Assembly: GCA_013286425.1 (NCBI GenBank)
Contig: JABDFS010000004.1
Coordinates: 1 to 64,000 of the forward strand
Direction of reading: 5' to 3'
From: Bacteroidota bacterium
GTDB lineage: Bacteria; Bacteroidota; Bacteroidia; Chitinophagales; Chitinophagaceae
Length of the DNA: 64,000 nt
The stretch's first letter is position 1. Every line of letters begins with the position of its first letter. A program made the position numbers and the translations under genes. Positions 47,375-56,676 of the stretch are shown here, piece by piece. Under the pieces are notes generated by a model that ran no database searches, was not told where the DNA came from, and was given only the letters and a program-made list of their open reading frames with translations.

Positions 47375-47725
47375 ATGGCTTGTGTAGATAAAAATATGGT
47401 GGTGGCTTTGCGTTACACTATGCGTAATGGAAAAGGGGAAGTATTGGAAGATATGATGCAATCAACGCCGGTAAATTATTTACATGGATCAGATGGTATT
47501 TTGTCTTTGTTGCAGGATCAATTGCGAGGTTTAAAAGCCGGTGATAAGAAGCAGGTTTTTTTATCAAAACAGAACAGCGAAGCTGATGATGATTTTGTTT
47601 TCGATGTTATGATTGATAATGTGCGTGAAGCAATTGATGAAGAAATTATTTTAGGTTATCCTGTACAAATAACAACAGCTATTTGTAATGATGATTGTTA
47701 TTGTTACGAGGAAAGTCAAAGGTAA
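47375..47725 (+). CDS. FKBP-type peptidyl-prolyl isomerase, SlyD-like
   Basis: A 116-residue cytoplasmic protein with FKBP-domain features: VVALRYTMRNGKGEVLEDM at the start, a PVNYLHGSDGIL turn and LLQDQLRGLKAGDKKQVFLS. The tail ends CNDDCYCYEESQR, a small Cys/Asp-rich segment reminiscent of metal-binding SlyD tails. It begins 6 bases after the second GH116 and is followed by a COG0523 GTPase, so folding or metallation of a partner protein is a reasonable guess. No signal peptide. Confidence 0.75.
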   Translation: MACVDKNMVVALRYTMRNGKGEVLEDMMQSTPVNYLHGSDGILSLLQDQLRGLKAGDKKQVFLSKQNSEADDDFVFDVMIDNVREAIDEEIILGYPVQITTAICNDDCYCYEESQR

Positions 47726-47799
47726 AAATTCAAAATTCGAAAAGTCAAGCACGTCAATTTACGAGCAACCAATTTTTACCTTTTAAATTTTGACTTATT

Positions 47800-48876
47800 A
47801 TGCAGATACATTTAATCAGCGGCTTTCTTGGCAGCGGAAAAACCACAGCTATTCAAACTGCATGTAAAGTATTAATAACAGAAAGTTTGAAAGTTGGTGT
47901 TATTACAAACGACCAGGGAATTAAATTGGTTGATACCGGTTATTTTGAAAGCAACGCAATTCCAAACAGGCAGGTTATTAATGGTTGCTTTTGTTGCAAC
48001 TATAATTCACTGGATGAAAATATTCAATCGTTAATTGCAACAAACAATCCTGATGTAATTTTTGCTGAATCTGTTGGTTCATGTACGGATATTGTTGCAA
48101 CTGTAATGAAGCCTTTGCTTCAATTTAAAAAAGATGTTGCAGTAACTGTTTCAACTTTTGCGGATGCACGTTTATTGCAAATGTTGTTTATTGAAAACAA
48201 GCAGTTGTTTAACGATGAAGTGAATTACATCTATACGAAACAACTGGAAGAAGCGGAAATAATTGTGGTGTCGAAAATTGATTTGATAACGCGGGAAACG
48301 CAAGATTCGGTTCAACAGTTTTTGCAAGCAAAATATCGAGGCAAGGAAATCATTTTTATTAATGGAACTGATGATGCAAGCATTTTGCAATGGTTAAACA
48401 TCATTCAACAAACAAACAAACAAAGCAACACATCTTCATTAAATATCGACTATGATATTTATGGCGCGGGAGAAGCTGCGCTTGCATGGTTAGATGATGA
48501 ATTTGAACTATACAATGATAAAGGCAATGCTGTTGAAGATGCACTTGTATTGGCGAATAATATTTTTCAGCAATTACAAAATAATAATCTTCCTATAGGG
48601 CATCTTAAGCTGTTGATCAACCAACAATTGAAAATAAGTTATACGGAACTACAAACACCGGATACTCCTGTAACAATATCATCCGCTGCAAAGGCACATG
48701 TTATTCTGAATGCAAGAGTTCAAACTGATCCTGTAACGTTAAGGAAGATCATTTCAGACGCTATGAATCATTTGCAAAAAGAAAAGAATTGTAGCATCAA
48801 CATTATTGATTCTACTGCTTTTATACCAGGATATCCAAGACCAACGCACCGTATCACTGATAATATAAGTGCATGA
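47800..48876 (+). CDS. COG0523 (CobW/G3E) metal-chaperone-like GTPase
   Basis: A 358-residue GTPase with the Walker A motif GFLGSGKTT (8-16), the family metal site GCFCCNY (Cys63-x-Cys65-Cys66) and a downstream ESVGSCTD switch region. COG0523 members insert or deliver metals such as Zn, Co or Fe. It sits between the FKBP protein and the MIP channel; its stop overlaps the next start by 4 bases (ATGA), which indicates translational coupling. A metal client in this locus could be the Mn-dependent FucI or the cysteine-rich GH116, but this is speculative. Confidence 0.85.
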   Translation: MQIHLISGFLGSGKTTAIQTACKVLITESLKVGVITNDQGIKLVDTGYFESNAIPNRQVINGCFCCNYNSLDENIQSLIATNNPDVIFAESVGSCTDIVATVMKPLLQFKKDVAVTVSTFADARLLQMLFIENKQLFNDEVNYIYTKQLEEAEIIVVSKIDLITRETQDSVQQFLQAKYRGKEIIFINGTDDASILQWLNIIQQTNKQSNTSSLNIDYDIYGAGEAALAWLDDEFELYNDKGNAVEDALVLANNIFQQLQNNNLPIGHLKLLINQQLKISYTELQTPDTPVTISSAAKAHVILNARVQTDPVTLRKIISDAMNHLQKEKNCSINIIDSTAFIPGYPRPTHRITDNISA

Positions 48877-49526
48877 AAAAATATTTAGCTGAAATGATGG
48901 GCACTTTCGCTGTTGTCTTTTGCGGAACCGGCGCTATTATTATAGATGGATTAACCAACGGAAGTATTACACATGCCGGTGTTGCAATTACATTTGGATT
49001 GATAGTTATGACGATGATCTATACATTTGGCAGCAATTCCGGCGCTCATTTTAATCCTGCCGTAAGTATTGCATTTGCATTAGCGAACAGGTTTCCGTAC
49101 CGATCATTGTTACCATATATTATTAGCCAATGCGCAGGCGCTATTGCAGCGAGTGTGTTATTAAGAATATTATTTCCAAACGACATTTTACTTGGCGCAA
49201 CATTACCTGCAGGCTCTGCTATGCAATCATTCATACTGGAATTGTTTTTATCATTTTTATTAATGCTGGTTATTTTACATGCCGCATGCGGCAGTAAAGA
49301 AAAAGGATTGTTTAGCGGAATAGTTATAGGCGGCGTGGTAGGTTTGGAAGCGATGTTTGCGGGACCTGTTTGTGGTGCTTCCATGAATCCGGCACGTTCA
49401 CTTGGACCAGCTATTTTATCAGGCCATACAGAATTTTTATGGCTGTATTTACTTGCTCCATTAACCGGGATGGCGTTAGCAGTGCCGCTGTTTAAATTCA
49501 TGAAAGAAGAAGTAGTGATTGGTTAA
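48873..49526 (+). CDS. MIP-family channel (aquaporin / aquaglyceroporin)
   Basis: A 217-residue membrane channel with six hydrophobic helices and both hallmark half-helix motifs (HFNPAVS about 60, SMNPARS about 175). Such channels pass water or small uncharged solutes like glycerol. The tetrad residues that decide solute size were not resolved. Its ATG overlaps the stop of the COG0523 gene, so it belongs to the same transcript. A role in osmotic balance or small polyol passage during sugar uptake is possible. Confidence 0.9.
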   Translation: MKKYLAEMMGTFAVVFCGTGAIIIDGLTNGSITHAGVAITFGLIVMTMIYTFGSNSGAHFNPAVSIAFALANRFPYRSLLPYIISQCAGAIAASVLLRILFPNDILLGATLPAGSAMQSFILELFLSFLLMLVILHAACGSKEKGLFSGIVIGGVVGLEAMFAGPVCGASMNPARSLGPAILSGHTEFLWLYLLAPLTGMALAVPLFKFMKEEVVIG

Positions 49527-49631
49527 AAAGTCAACTATCAATATGGATTTTTGCATCATCTAAGCAATTACATTGTTGCAATCATTTTAAATTAAATAAT
49601 TTATATTGGTGCACCATAATTAATTGTAAAC

Positions 49632-50411
49632 ATGGATTTAAACCTGGAGGATAAAGTAATAATTGTAACGGGTGGCGCAAGAGGAATAGGTGAAAGTATA
49701 GTAAGAAAACTTGCGGACGAAAATGCGATTCCATGTATTATTGATATTAATCAACAACTTGCTGATCAGCTTGTAAAAGCCTTGCATCAAAATAATAAGC
49801 GATGTTTTGCGGTTGTAGCAGACCTTACAAAACCTGATAAATGCGAAAACGCCGCTAATAAAATTCTCGCTGAATTCGGAAGCATTGATGGACTGGTAAA
49901 CAACGCAGGTTTAAATGATGGTGTTGGTCTTGAAAACGGCAGCTATGAAAAATTTATTCAGTCGCTGCATATTAATGCTGTGCACTATTTTACTATTACA
50001 CATTTTGCTTTAAGTGCATTAAAAAACAGCAAAGGAAATATTGTAAATATTTGTTCAAAGGTTGCACAAACAGGCCAGGGAAATACATCTGGTTATGCTG
50101 CGGCCAATGGCATAAGGCTTCAACTAATAACTCAATGGGCAAATGAATTGAACGGGTACGGTATTCGTTCCAATGCAATTGTTGTTGCTGAATGCTATAC
50201 ACCACAATATGAATGGTGGATCAATCAGCAGGCTGATCCGCAGGAAAAACTTAATGAGATCAACGCAAAAATCCCCTTAGAAAGAAGAATGACAAAATCA
50301 GATGAAATTGCAGATACCGCCATCTTCTTATTATCGTCAAAATCAAATCCGGTCAGTGGAGAATTTTTCTACGTTGATGGTGGTTATGTGCATTTGGATA
50401 GAAGTATTTGA
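49632..50411 (+). CDS. SDR-family oxidoreductase, L-fucose-dehydrogenase-like, with altered YxxxK motif
   Basis: A 259-residue short-chain dehydrogenase: TGGARGIG (13-20) for NAD(P), NNAGLND, VNICSKVAQTGQGNTSGYAAANG, and the C-terminus VSGEFFYVDGGYVHLDRSI typical of L-fucose-dehydrogenase-like members, some of which also accept D-arabinose. The catalytic Tyr is present but the Lys four residues later is Asn (YAAAN), so normal proton relay is doubtful. It is a close paralogue of the degenerate SDR at 15900. It is the last plus-strand gene of the locus; its own promoter is possible given the 105-base gap. Confidence 0.78.
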   Translation: MDLNLEDKVIIVTGGARGIGESIVRKLADENAIPCIIDINQQLADQLVKALHQNNKRCFAVVADLTKPDKCENAANKILAEFGSIDGLVNNAGLNDGVGLENGSYEKFIQSLHINAVHYFTITHFALSALKNSKGNIVNICSKVAQTGQGNTSGYAAANGIRLQLITQWANELNGYGIRSNAIVVAECYTPQYEWWINQQADPQEKLNEINAKIPLERRMTKSDEIADTAIFLLSSKSNPVSGEFFYVDGGYVHLDRSI

Positions 50412-50574
50412 TAACTTGTTACATCTTTTTGCGTTGCTTAATGTAGTCCTAACCATTGGTACATACATCATCCAAACACTTTCAAACTGTTTTAAAAAGA
50501 GAAGTGATGTGTAGCTGCATCATCAAAATATTACCCATGCTTATGACTTCTATACATGTATTAAAAGCTATCAA

Positions 50575-52482
50575 TTAATATTCATGATGCCCTTCATCAA
50601 GCCTGTCATCCAACACATCTTTTGGTATATTGATTTGCTTACCGATAGGTTTGCCATTACGATAGGCAATTACGTTTAAGTAGGTTGCTCCAACGGGAAA
50701 CACAATTGGTTTGCCATCAAACTTTGCAGAGAAGTTATCAGGATTTGTATTATCAAATGTGTAGTAAATATCAAGACCTTTTACTTCTGTTGTAAGTGTT
50801 ACGCCGAAATCGCTGTTCTTAATGCGTTCCGGTTTAAATACAACATTGTACATGCTTGTTGAATATTTTATATTAGCTGCATCCAGTCTCGGAAATTGTT
50901 TCTCCAACCTTGTTATAAAATCATTCCAGTTCTTGTTTGTTTTTGAGCTCCAGTACACTTCAGCCAATGCCATGCCTCTTGGCCATGTCATATATTCTGC
51001 ATGTCTGAATGTTGGAATAGATTCACTCCATAAATTTCCTTGTCCGCCTAAAATCAATTTCTCGTCAACACTATCAGGAACCGGTTCATAATTATAAGAA
51101 TCTGAAAGACGGCATAAGCCATACGTTGGTGGTTCGCCGATTGGTTCTGCCTGGTATAAATCAATGTAACAATAATCCCATGGTGTCATCACAACTTTGT
51201 GATTCATCTTTGCAGCAGCAATGCCGCCACTCATTCCGCGCCAGCTCATTACCGTTGCGTTTGGTGCAAGTCCGCCTTCTAAAATTTCGTCCCATCCAAT
51301 TAATTTCTTTCCTTTTGATTCAACAATCTCCTCCACTCTTTTCACAAAATAACTTTGCAGTTCATCAACATTTTTCAAATGTTCATCCGCCATTCGCTTT
51401 TGGCATTTCGGGCATGCATCCCAAAAACCTTTGTATGCTTCATCTCCGCCAACGTGTATATATGGATTGGGGAACAGCGCTGCTATTTCTGTAAATATTT
51501 TATCAAGGATACTGAAAGTTGAATCATTACCCACACACAAAACATTGTCGTTTCGTTTATAACCTTTGCCACCAACGCTAACAGAATATTGTAATTGTGT
51601 ACAGCTTAAGTTTGGATAAGAAGTGATAAGCGCAAGGCTGTGTGCAGGCACATCAATTTCAGGAAGGATAGTGATGAAACGATCCTGTGCGTACTTAATA
51701 ATTTCTCTCATATCATCCTGCGTATAAAAGCCACCTTCTGTTGTTGGCTCGCCTGCGAAAGCAGGCATAAAAGTTCCCCAGCGACCAGTGCGTTTAACGC
51801 GCCATGCACCTGTTTGTGTAAGCTGTGGCAAACTCTTTATTTCTATGCGCCAGCCTTCATCATCTGCAAGATGTAAATGCAGTGTATTGAATTTATAGCG
51901 CGCCATTTGATCAATATATGCTTCTACTTCCTGCTTTGTGAAAAAATGGCGGCTAACATCAAGCATTAAACCACGCCATCCAAAACGTGGCACATCTTTT
52001 ATATCAACACAAGGCATTGTCCATTGCATGTTTTGTATTGTTGTTACACTTTCAATTGAAGGCGGAAGCAATTGCAGCACTGTTTGCAAACCATAAAAAA
52101 GCCCGGCCGCTTTGTTTGCTGTGATTATTATGTTTGATTGTGCAACTTTTAAAGTATAACCTTCATCATGCAGTGAGGTATCTAGCTGTTTATTCAATAG
52201 TAAGCGTATTGAATTTCTAGATGACTGATTAGTTGAAAGATGAAAGCCCGTTGAAGTTGCGATCTTATTATTAAACCATTGAATGGTTTGTTGTATCGAT
52301 GCATCAGAAGAAGAACTTGTTATGCTTGTTGCGTTTGTCAGCATGAAATGCCCATCATGCACCTGCATGCTCAACGGCTTTGGAATAATAGCGATTGAAT
52401 CTGCTGCATTTACTTGTAATGCAGATACTAAAAAGAAAACAATAAAACAGATAAGCCTGTGCTTGGAAAGAAAATTTTTCAT
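50575..52482 (-). CDS. Beta-N-acetylhexosaminidase, glycoside hydrolase family 20
   Basis: A 635-residue secreted exo-hexosaminidase. Signal peptide 1-26 (ending VNA), a GH20b-type N-terminal domain (~30-155), the TIM-barrel catalytic domain (~160-510) with the substrate-assisted pair Asp347-Glu348 in YIHVGGDEAY, and a C-terminal beta domain. It removes terminal N-acetylglucosamine or N-acetylgalactosamine from glycans or chitin fragments. It faces the utilisation locus on the opposite strand and is probably not part of it. Confidence 0.93.
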   Translation of the reverse strand: MKNFLSKHRLICFIVFFLVSALQVNAADSIAIIPKPLSMQVHDGHFMLTNATSITSSSSDASIQQTIQWFNNKIATSTGFHLSTNQSSRNSIRLLLNKQLDTSLHDEGYTLKVAQSNIIITANKAAGLFYGLQTVLQLLPPSIESVTTIQNMQWTMPCVDIKDVPRFGWRGLMLDVSRHFFTKQEVEAYIDQMARYKFNTLHLHLADDEGWRIEIKSLPQLTQTGAWRVKRTGRWGTFMPAFAGEPTTEGGFYTQDDMREIIKYAQDRFITILPEIDVPAHSLALITSYPNLSCTQLQYSVSVGGKGYKRNDNVLCVGNDSTFSILDKIFTEIAALFPNPYIHVGGDEAYKGFWDACPKCQKRMADEHLKNVDELQSYFVKRVEEIVESKGKKLIGWDEILEGGLAPNATVMSWRGMSGGIAAAKMNHKVVMTPWDYCYIDLYQAEPIGEPPTYGLCRLSDSYNYEPVPDSVDEKLILGGQGNLWSESIPTFRHAEYMTWPRGMALAEVYWSSKTNKNWNDFITRLEKQFPRLDAANIKYSTSMYNVVFKPERIKNSDFGVTLTTEVKGLDIYYTFDNTNPDNFSAKFDGKPIVFPVGATYLNVIAYRNGKPIGKQINIPKDVLDDRLDEGHHEY

Positions 52483-52605
52483 GTAATGGCATTTGGTGTG
52501 AGGATTCTAAGATAAAGATTAGTGATGAGTTTGAAAAGTTTGCAGAGTGAAGTCATAACTAAATCCAAAACCATGCAACCAAACTGGCAATAAAATTATT
52601 CGTAT

Positions 52606-53238
52606 TTATCGCTTTAGCATCCTGTCTTTTACTATTTCCTTCATTACAGCCTCGTGCATGTTTTGGCTGATGATAACTTTTGCACTGCTCATATCAATAA
52701 TGTTGCCTTCAATGCTTTTTATTTTACTGATATTAATGATGGTTGATTTGTGGATCTTTAAAAATAATTTTCCGGGCAATTGTTCTGCAATGCTTTTAAT
52801 GGTGAGATAAACGATCATCTTTTTATCAGCAGTATGTAACACAATATAATTAAGCATAGCTTCTACATAAATCAAATCATCATACAAAACCTTTTCAATT
52901 TTACCATTGCACTTAACGAAGAAATAATTATTTGACTGATCAATTTGAACTGTTGCAGGTTTGTTTTGCAGTTCTATGTATTCTTTTGCTTTAGTTGCTG
53001 ATTTTAAAAATCTTTCGAATGAAAATGGCTTCACCAAATAATCCAACACATTTAATTCAAAACCTTCAACTGCATATTCGCTGTAAGCAGTAGTAAGTAT
53101 TGTTGCCGGAAGTTTTGATGCACTTCGTAAAAAATCAATGCCGCTCATGCGCGGCATATTTATATCGAGGAACATCAAATCAACTTTATTAGCCAAACAG
53201 AAAAATACATCTGCTGTTTTGAAGATAGAAATAAACAA
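52606..53238 (-). pseudogene. LytTR-type response regulator, N-terminally truncated
   Basis: A 210-codon frame starting at a TTG. The receiver domain retains the phosphorylation site (FLDINMPRMSG) and later KPF segment, and the LytTR DNA-binding domain is complete (NNYFFVKCNGKIEKVLYDDLIYVEA...KIHKSTIINISKIK). The first ~30 residues, with the acidic pocket and first strand, are missing, and an in-frame stop lies just upstream. No histidine kinase is adjacent. It is probably a broken two-component gene, although the DNA-binding part could still fold. Confidence 0.72.
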
Positions 53239-53275
53239 TGCTGTTTCCGCCTGATAAATTATTTAAGTATTGTCA

Positions 53276-53305
53276 GGATGAATTGATTTAATTATTAATT
53301 CATCC
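53276..53305 (-). terminator. Hairpin downstream of the ABC transporter gene
   Basis: A perfect 9-bp stem (ggatgaatt / aattcatcc) with a 12-base loop, 28 bases beyond the ABC gene stop. There is no clear T run on the minus strand, so termination is only probable. Confidence 0.45.
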
Positions 53306-53332
53306 TTTACATATAAATAGAATGCTGAAATT

Positions 53333-55192
53333 TTACCTGTAACCAGCCGCCTGCAGTTGAAACAATTCTGCATAACGCCCATTCAACGCCAGTAATTCTT
53401 CGTGCGTTCCGATTTCAAGCAACTGGCCTTTATCTAAAACAAGAATACGATTTGCCATACGCACTGTTGAAAAACGATGTGATATTAATACTGCTGTTTT
53501 ACCTTTTGTTAATTCAGCGAAACGTTGAAATACTTCATACTCGGCACGCGCGTCCAATGCACTTGTTGGCTCATCAAGAATTAGTAGCTGTGCATCCTTC
53601 ATGTAGGCTCTTGCCAACGCAACTTTTTGCCATTCGCCCCCACTTAATTCAACGCCATTATTAAATCTTCTGCCCAAAGCCTGGTCGTATTGATTGGGTA
53701 ATTTTTGTGCAAGTAAACTGGCCAGACTTTTTTCTGCGGATTGTTTAATTAATTCACGGTTATTCAATTCATCAATATTACCTACTGCAATGTTTTGCGC
53801 AAAACTCATTTGATAACGCAAATAGTCCTGGAAGATGATACCGATGTTACGGCGCAGTTCAAACAAATCATACTCACGCAGATCAATCCCATCTAATAAA
53901 ATTCTTCCTTCTGTTGGTTCATATAAACGCGCTAACAATTTCACCAATGTTGTTTTGCCTGCACCGTTTTCGCCTACGAGTGCCAACTTTTCACCGGCCT
54001 TTAGTGTAAAACTTAAGTGACGATTTGCCCAGTTATCACTATTATGATATTTAAAACCAACGTCTTCAAAAACAAAACCTTGCTGAACAGGTTTTGGAAA
54101 AGGCAAAGGATATTTTGGTGTGATGATGTTAGGCTGTATCTCGAAAAAATCAAAGAAATCTTTTAAGTAAATAGCGCCTTGCGAAACAGAAGTAAAGCGA
54201 GATAAAATTCCCTCCAGCAAACTTCTCAGCTGCCTGAATGAACCTGCTAAAAATGTAAGCGTACCGATCGTTATTGCACCACCGATCGCCTGGATAATGA
54301 TAGTTACGTAAGCTGCATAATAACCGGCGCTTCCGATCAAAGCAAACAGCGTTCCCCATGATGCGCGTTTAATGGAAAGCTTTTTATTGTCTTCATAAAA
54401 CTTATTGCTGAGCATTTTAAATCGATCGATAATAAATCCTGAAAGATTAAACAGCTTTACTTCTTTCGCTGTTTCATCGCTGGCGCCGATGTATCGCAGA
54501 TAATCCAGTTCACGGCGCTCCGGTGTTTGTCCGCGTGTTAATGCATACGTTCTGTCGTTGAAATATGATTCGCCCAAAAAAGCAGGTACAATTGCGATCA
54601 ATAATAATAAAATCAACCAGGGATTAAATGCCATCAGACCTGCCGCCAGAAATCCCATCGTTATTAAATCCTGCACCTGTGCAAATACCTGTGATAACAA
54701 AACTGTGCGGCCAATAGTTTGTTGTCTTGCGCGTTCCAGTTTATCATAAAATTCAGAGTCTTCAAACTGGTCAAGATCAAGCGTGGCAGCATGTTCCATA
54801 ATTCTTACCGAAGTATAGTTGCTGAACAGATCACCCAACAAACTATCTACCAGCAATGTTGCCCTGCCCAATGCATCAGATAAAACAGCCAGCGCAAATT
54901 CTGCTGCCACCAATTGCCATAAAAAAGTATGATCTGCTGCACGTGTTTTGCTGATGGAAACAACAGCATCAATAATTAATTTACCAACATACAAAATGGA
55001 AACCGGCAATGCTGAACGTATAAGCCGGAGCAATGCATCTAAAATAGTGTAGCCTTTATGCGTTTGCCAAACAAGCTTAAAAAATTTTGGAAGGTTACCA
55101 AGCGCATCAAACTTTTCTTTGAATGTAGGTTTATCAATTGTGTTGAATAATGCCCGTCGCGTTTCACCAGCCATGCCATTGCTTTTGCTCAT
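53333..55192 (-). CDS. ABC exporter, fused permease and ATPase
   Basis: An inner membrane ABC half-transporter. The frame opens at 55279, but the first 29 codons look non-coding and the ATG at 55190-55192 (MSKSNGMAGETRR) is preferred, giving 619 residues. A six-helix membrane domain (~40-330) precedes the ATPase with Walker A GENGAGKTT, signature LSGGEW and Walker B LLILDEPTSALD. It should work as a homodimer. The substrate is unknown; the type exports lipids, peptides or drugs. Confidence 0.88.
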   Translation of the reverse strand: MSKSNGMAGETRRALFNTIDKPTFKEKFDALGNLPKFFKLVWQTHKGYTILDALLRLIRSALPVSILYVGKLIIDAVVSISKTRAADHTFLWQLVAAEFALAVLSDALGRATLLVDSLLGDLFSNYTSVRIMEHAATLDLDQFEDSEFYDKLERARQQTIGRTVLLSQVFAQVQDLITMGFLAAGLMAFNPWLILLLLIAIVPAFLGESYFNDRTYALTRGQTPERRELDYLRYIGASDETAKEVKLFNLSGFIIDRFKMLSNKFYEDNKKLSIKRASWGTLFALIGSAGYYAAYVTIIIQAIGGAITIGTLTFLAGSFRQLRSLLEGILSRFTSVSQGAIYLKDFFDFFEIQPNIITPKYPLPFPKPVQQGFVFEDVGFKYHNSDNWANRHLSFTLKAGEKLALVGENGAGKTTLVKLLARLYEPTEGRILLDGIDLREYDLFELRRNIGIIFQDYLRYQMSFAQNIAVGNIDELNNRELIKQSAEKSLASLLAQKLPNQYDQALGRRFNNGVELSGGEWQKVALARAYMKDAQLLILDEPTSALDARAEYEVFQRFAELTKGKTAVLISHRFSTVRMANRILVLDKGQLLEIGTHEELLALNGRYAELFQLQAAGYR

Positions 55193-55384
55193 AGCACACG
55201 AAGGTAGCCCGATAAATAAAATGCCTTTAATGTGCTTATTCATATAAGATGAATAAAGCAGGCAGACTTTTTCATGCACAGCATGGCTGCATAATTATAA
55301 TCGTTCCTGGTAGTCGTAATAATGTATCGGTACCGCTTAGCAGACTGTTAAACGCCTTTGGCAGGGATTTGACAGCCTGTAACA

Positions 55385-55450
55385 TCTCTATAAGGTCTCT
55401 GTAAGGTCTCTATAAAGTCTCTATAAGGTCTCTATAAGGTCTCTATAAGG
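55385..55450. repeat. 11-bp tandem repeat array (6 units)
   Basis: Six head-to-tail copies of tctctataagg, two of them with single-base changes (tctctgtaagg, tctctataaag). It lies in the ~480-base divergent gap between the ABC exporter and the next SDR. The rest of the gap shows no gene; a degenerate operator-like taaaacgattaatg occurs near 55643-55656. Confidence 0.9.
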
Positions 55451-55677
55451 TCAGTGGAATTCAGGCAGCCTGTATATTTTAAAAGCGATAATAATGTATG
55501 ATTAAAAGTACTAAAAAAATTACAATTGCAGATACCTGGTACTGGTTTCCGGCAATTATAATGATCTTTTAAACAAAGCAAAATAGGTCTTATAAACAAA
55601 GTATATTTTATATATGCTTATGAAATTTGCCCATTAAATCAATAAAACGATTAATGATAGAAACGAAAATTAAAACA

Positions 55678-56676
55678 ATGCAACAACCGATTCATTCAGG
55701 CTTCAATGCGTATACGACTGCGGAAGAAGTAATTAAAGGCATTGATTTAACAGGTAAAATTGTTATTGTAACAGGTGGTTATTCGGGGCTTGGAAAAGAA
55801 ACGGTGCGTGTTATTCGCAATGCAGGTGCAACAGTAATTGTTCCAACAAGAGATATTAATAAAGCGACAGAAACTTTAAAAGACATTAACGGCATTGAAA
55901 TAGAATACATGGACCTGTTGAATCCAACATCTATCGATGCATTTGCCGAAAAATTTTTAGCAAGTAACCGGCCTTTGCATTTGTTGATTAACAGTGCAGG
56001 CATCATGGCTAATCCTTTTACAAAAGACACACGTGGCTTTGAAAGCCAGTTTGCAACCAATCACCTAGGCCATTTTCAATTAACGGCAAAATTATTTCCT
56101 GCACTTGAAAAAGCGAAAGGGGCAAGAGTTGTGGCGCTTACTTCATGGGGCCATCACTTCTCACCAATCATATTTGGTGACATTAATTTTGAACATCGCG
56201 ATTATAACAAATGGAAAGCATACGGGCAATCTAAAACTGCCAACAGTTTATTTGCGGTTGAACTGGATAAACGTGCAAAAAGTAAAAATGTTCGTGCTTA
56301 TGCAGTACATCCGGGTGGTATTCTTGATACCAATTTGAACAAATATCTTGCAAAGGAAGAATTACAATCTGCGGGTGTTGTTGATGATGAAGGCAACATC
56401 ATTCACGATCCTTCAAGAAATCGCAAAAATATACAGCAGGGTGCGGCTACTACAGTTTGGTGTGCAGTTAGCCCGCAATTAAAAAACATTGGTGGCGTGT
56501 ATTGCGAGAATTGCGATATAGCAATTGTGTCTGATGGTGAAGGTGCGCATTCCATTACGGATAAAAGCATTCATGATAAAGTATTAGCCTATGCAGTTGA
56601 TGAAGATGAAGCTACCCGTTTATGGAATGTTACTGAAGAGATGACCGGCGTGAAGTTCCCTATAAGTGAGAAGTGA
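55678..56676 (+). CDS. SDR-family oxidoreductase (retinol-dehydrogenase-like)
   Basis: A 332-residue NAD(P)-dependent short-chain dehydrogenase with TGGYSGLG (32-39), NSAGIMANP and the catalytic Tyr182-x-x-x-Lys186 (YGQSK). The frame opens at a TTG at 55627, but the ATG at 55678 (MQQPIHSGF) gives a family-like start. The C-terminus is longer than in classical SDRs, as in RDH/WWOX-like members. It forms a likely operon with the aldo/keto reductase, and an AraC regulator follows. The substrate is unknown. Confidence 0.85.
   Translation: MQQPIHSGFNAYTTAEEVIKGIDLTGKIVIVTGGYSGLGKETVRVIRNAGATVIVPTRDINKATETLKDINGIEIEYMDLLNPTSIDAFAEKFLASNRPLHLLINSAGIMANPFTKDTRGFESQFATNHLGHFQLTAKLFPALEKAKGARVVALTSWGHHFSPIIFGDINFEHRDYNKWKAYGQSKTANSLFAVELDKRAKSKNVRAYAVHPGGILDTNLNKYLAKEELQSAGVVDDEGNIIHDPSRNRKNIQQGAATTVWCAVSPQLKNIGGVYCENCDIAIVSDGEGAHSITDKSIHDKVLAYAVDEDEATRLWNVTEEMTGVKFPISEK

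Noticed and set aside
55385-55450. Possible CRISPR array
   Set aside because: Units are 11 bp head to tail with no spacers, and no cas genes are present.
55643-55656. An eighth LacI operator near the SDR at 55678 (taaaacgattaatg)
   Set aside because: It matches only the middle of the motif and lacks the conserved gctt flank; similar partial matches are expected by chance in AT-rich DNA.
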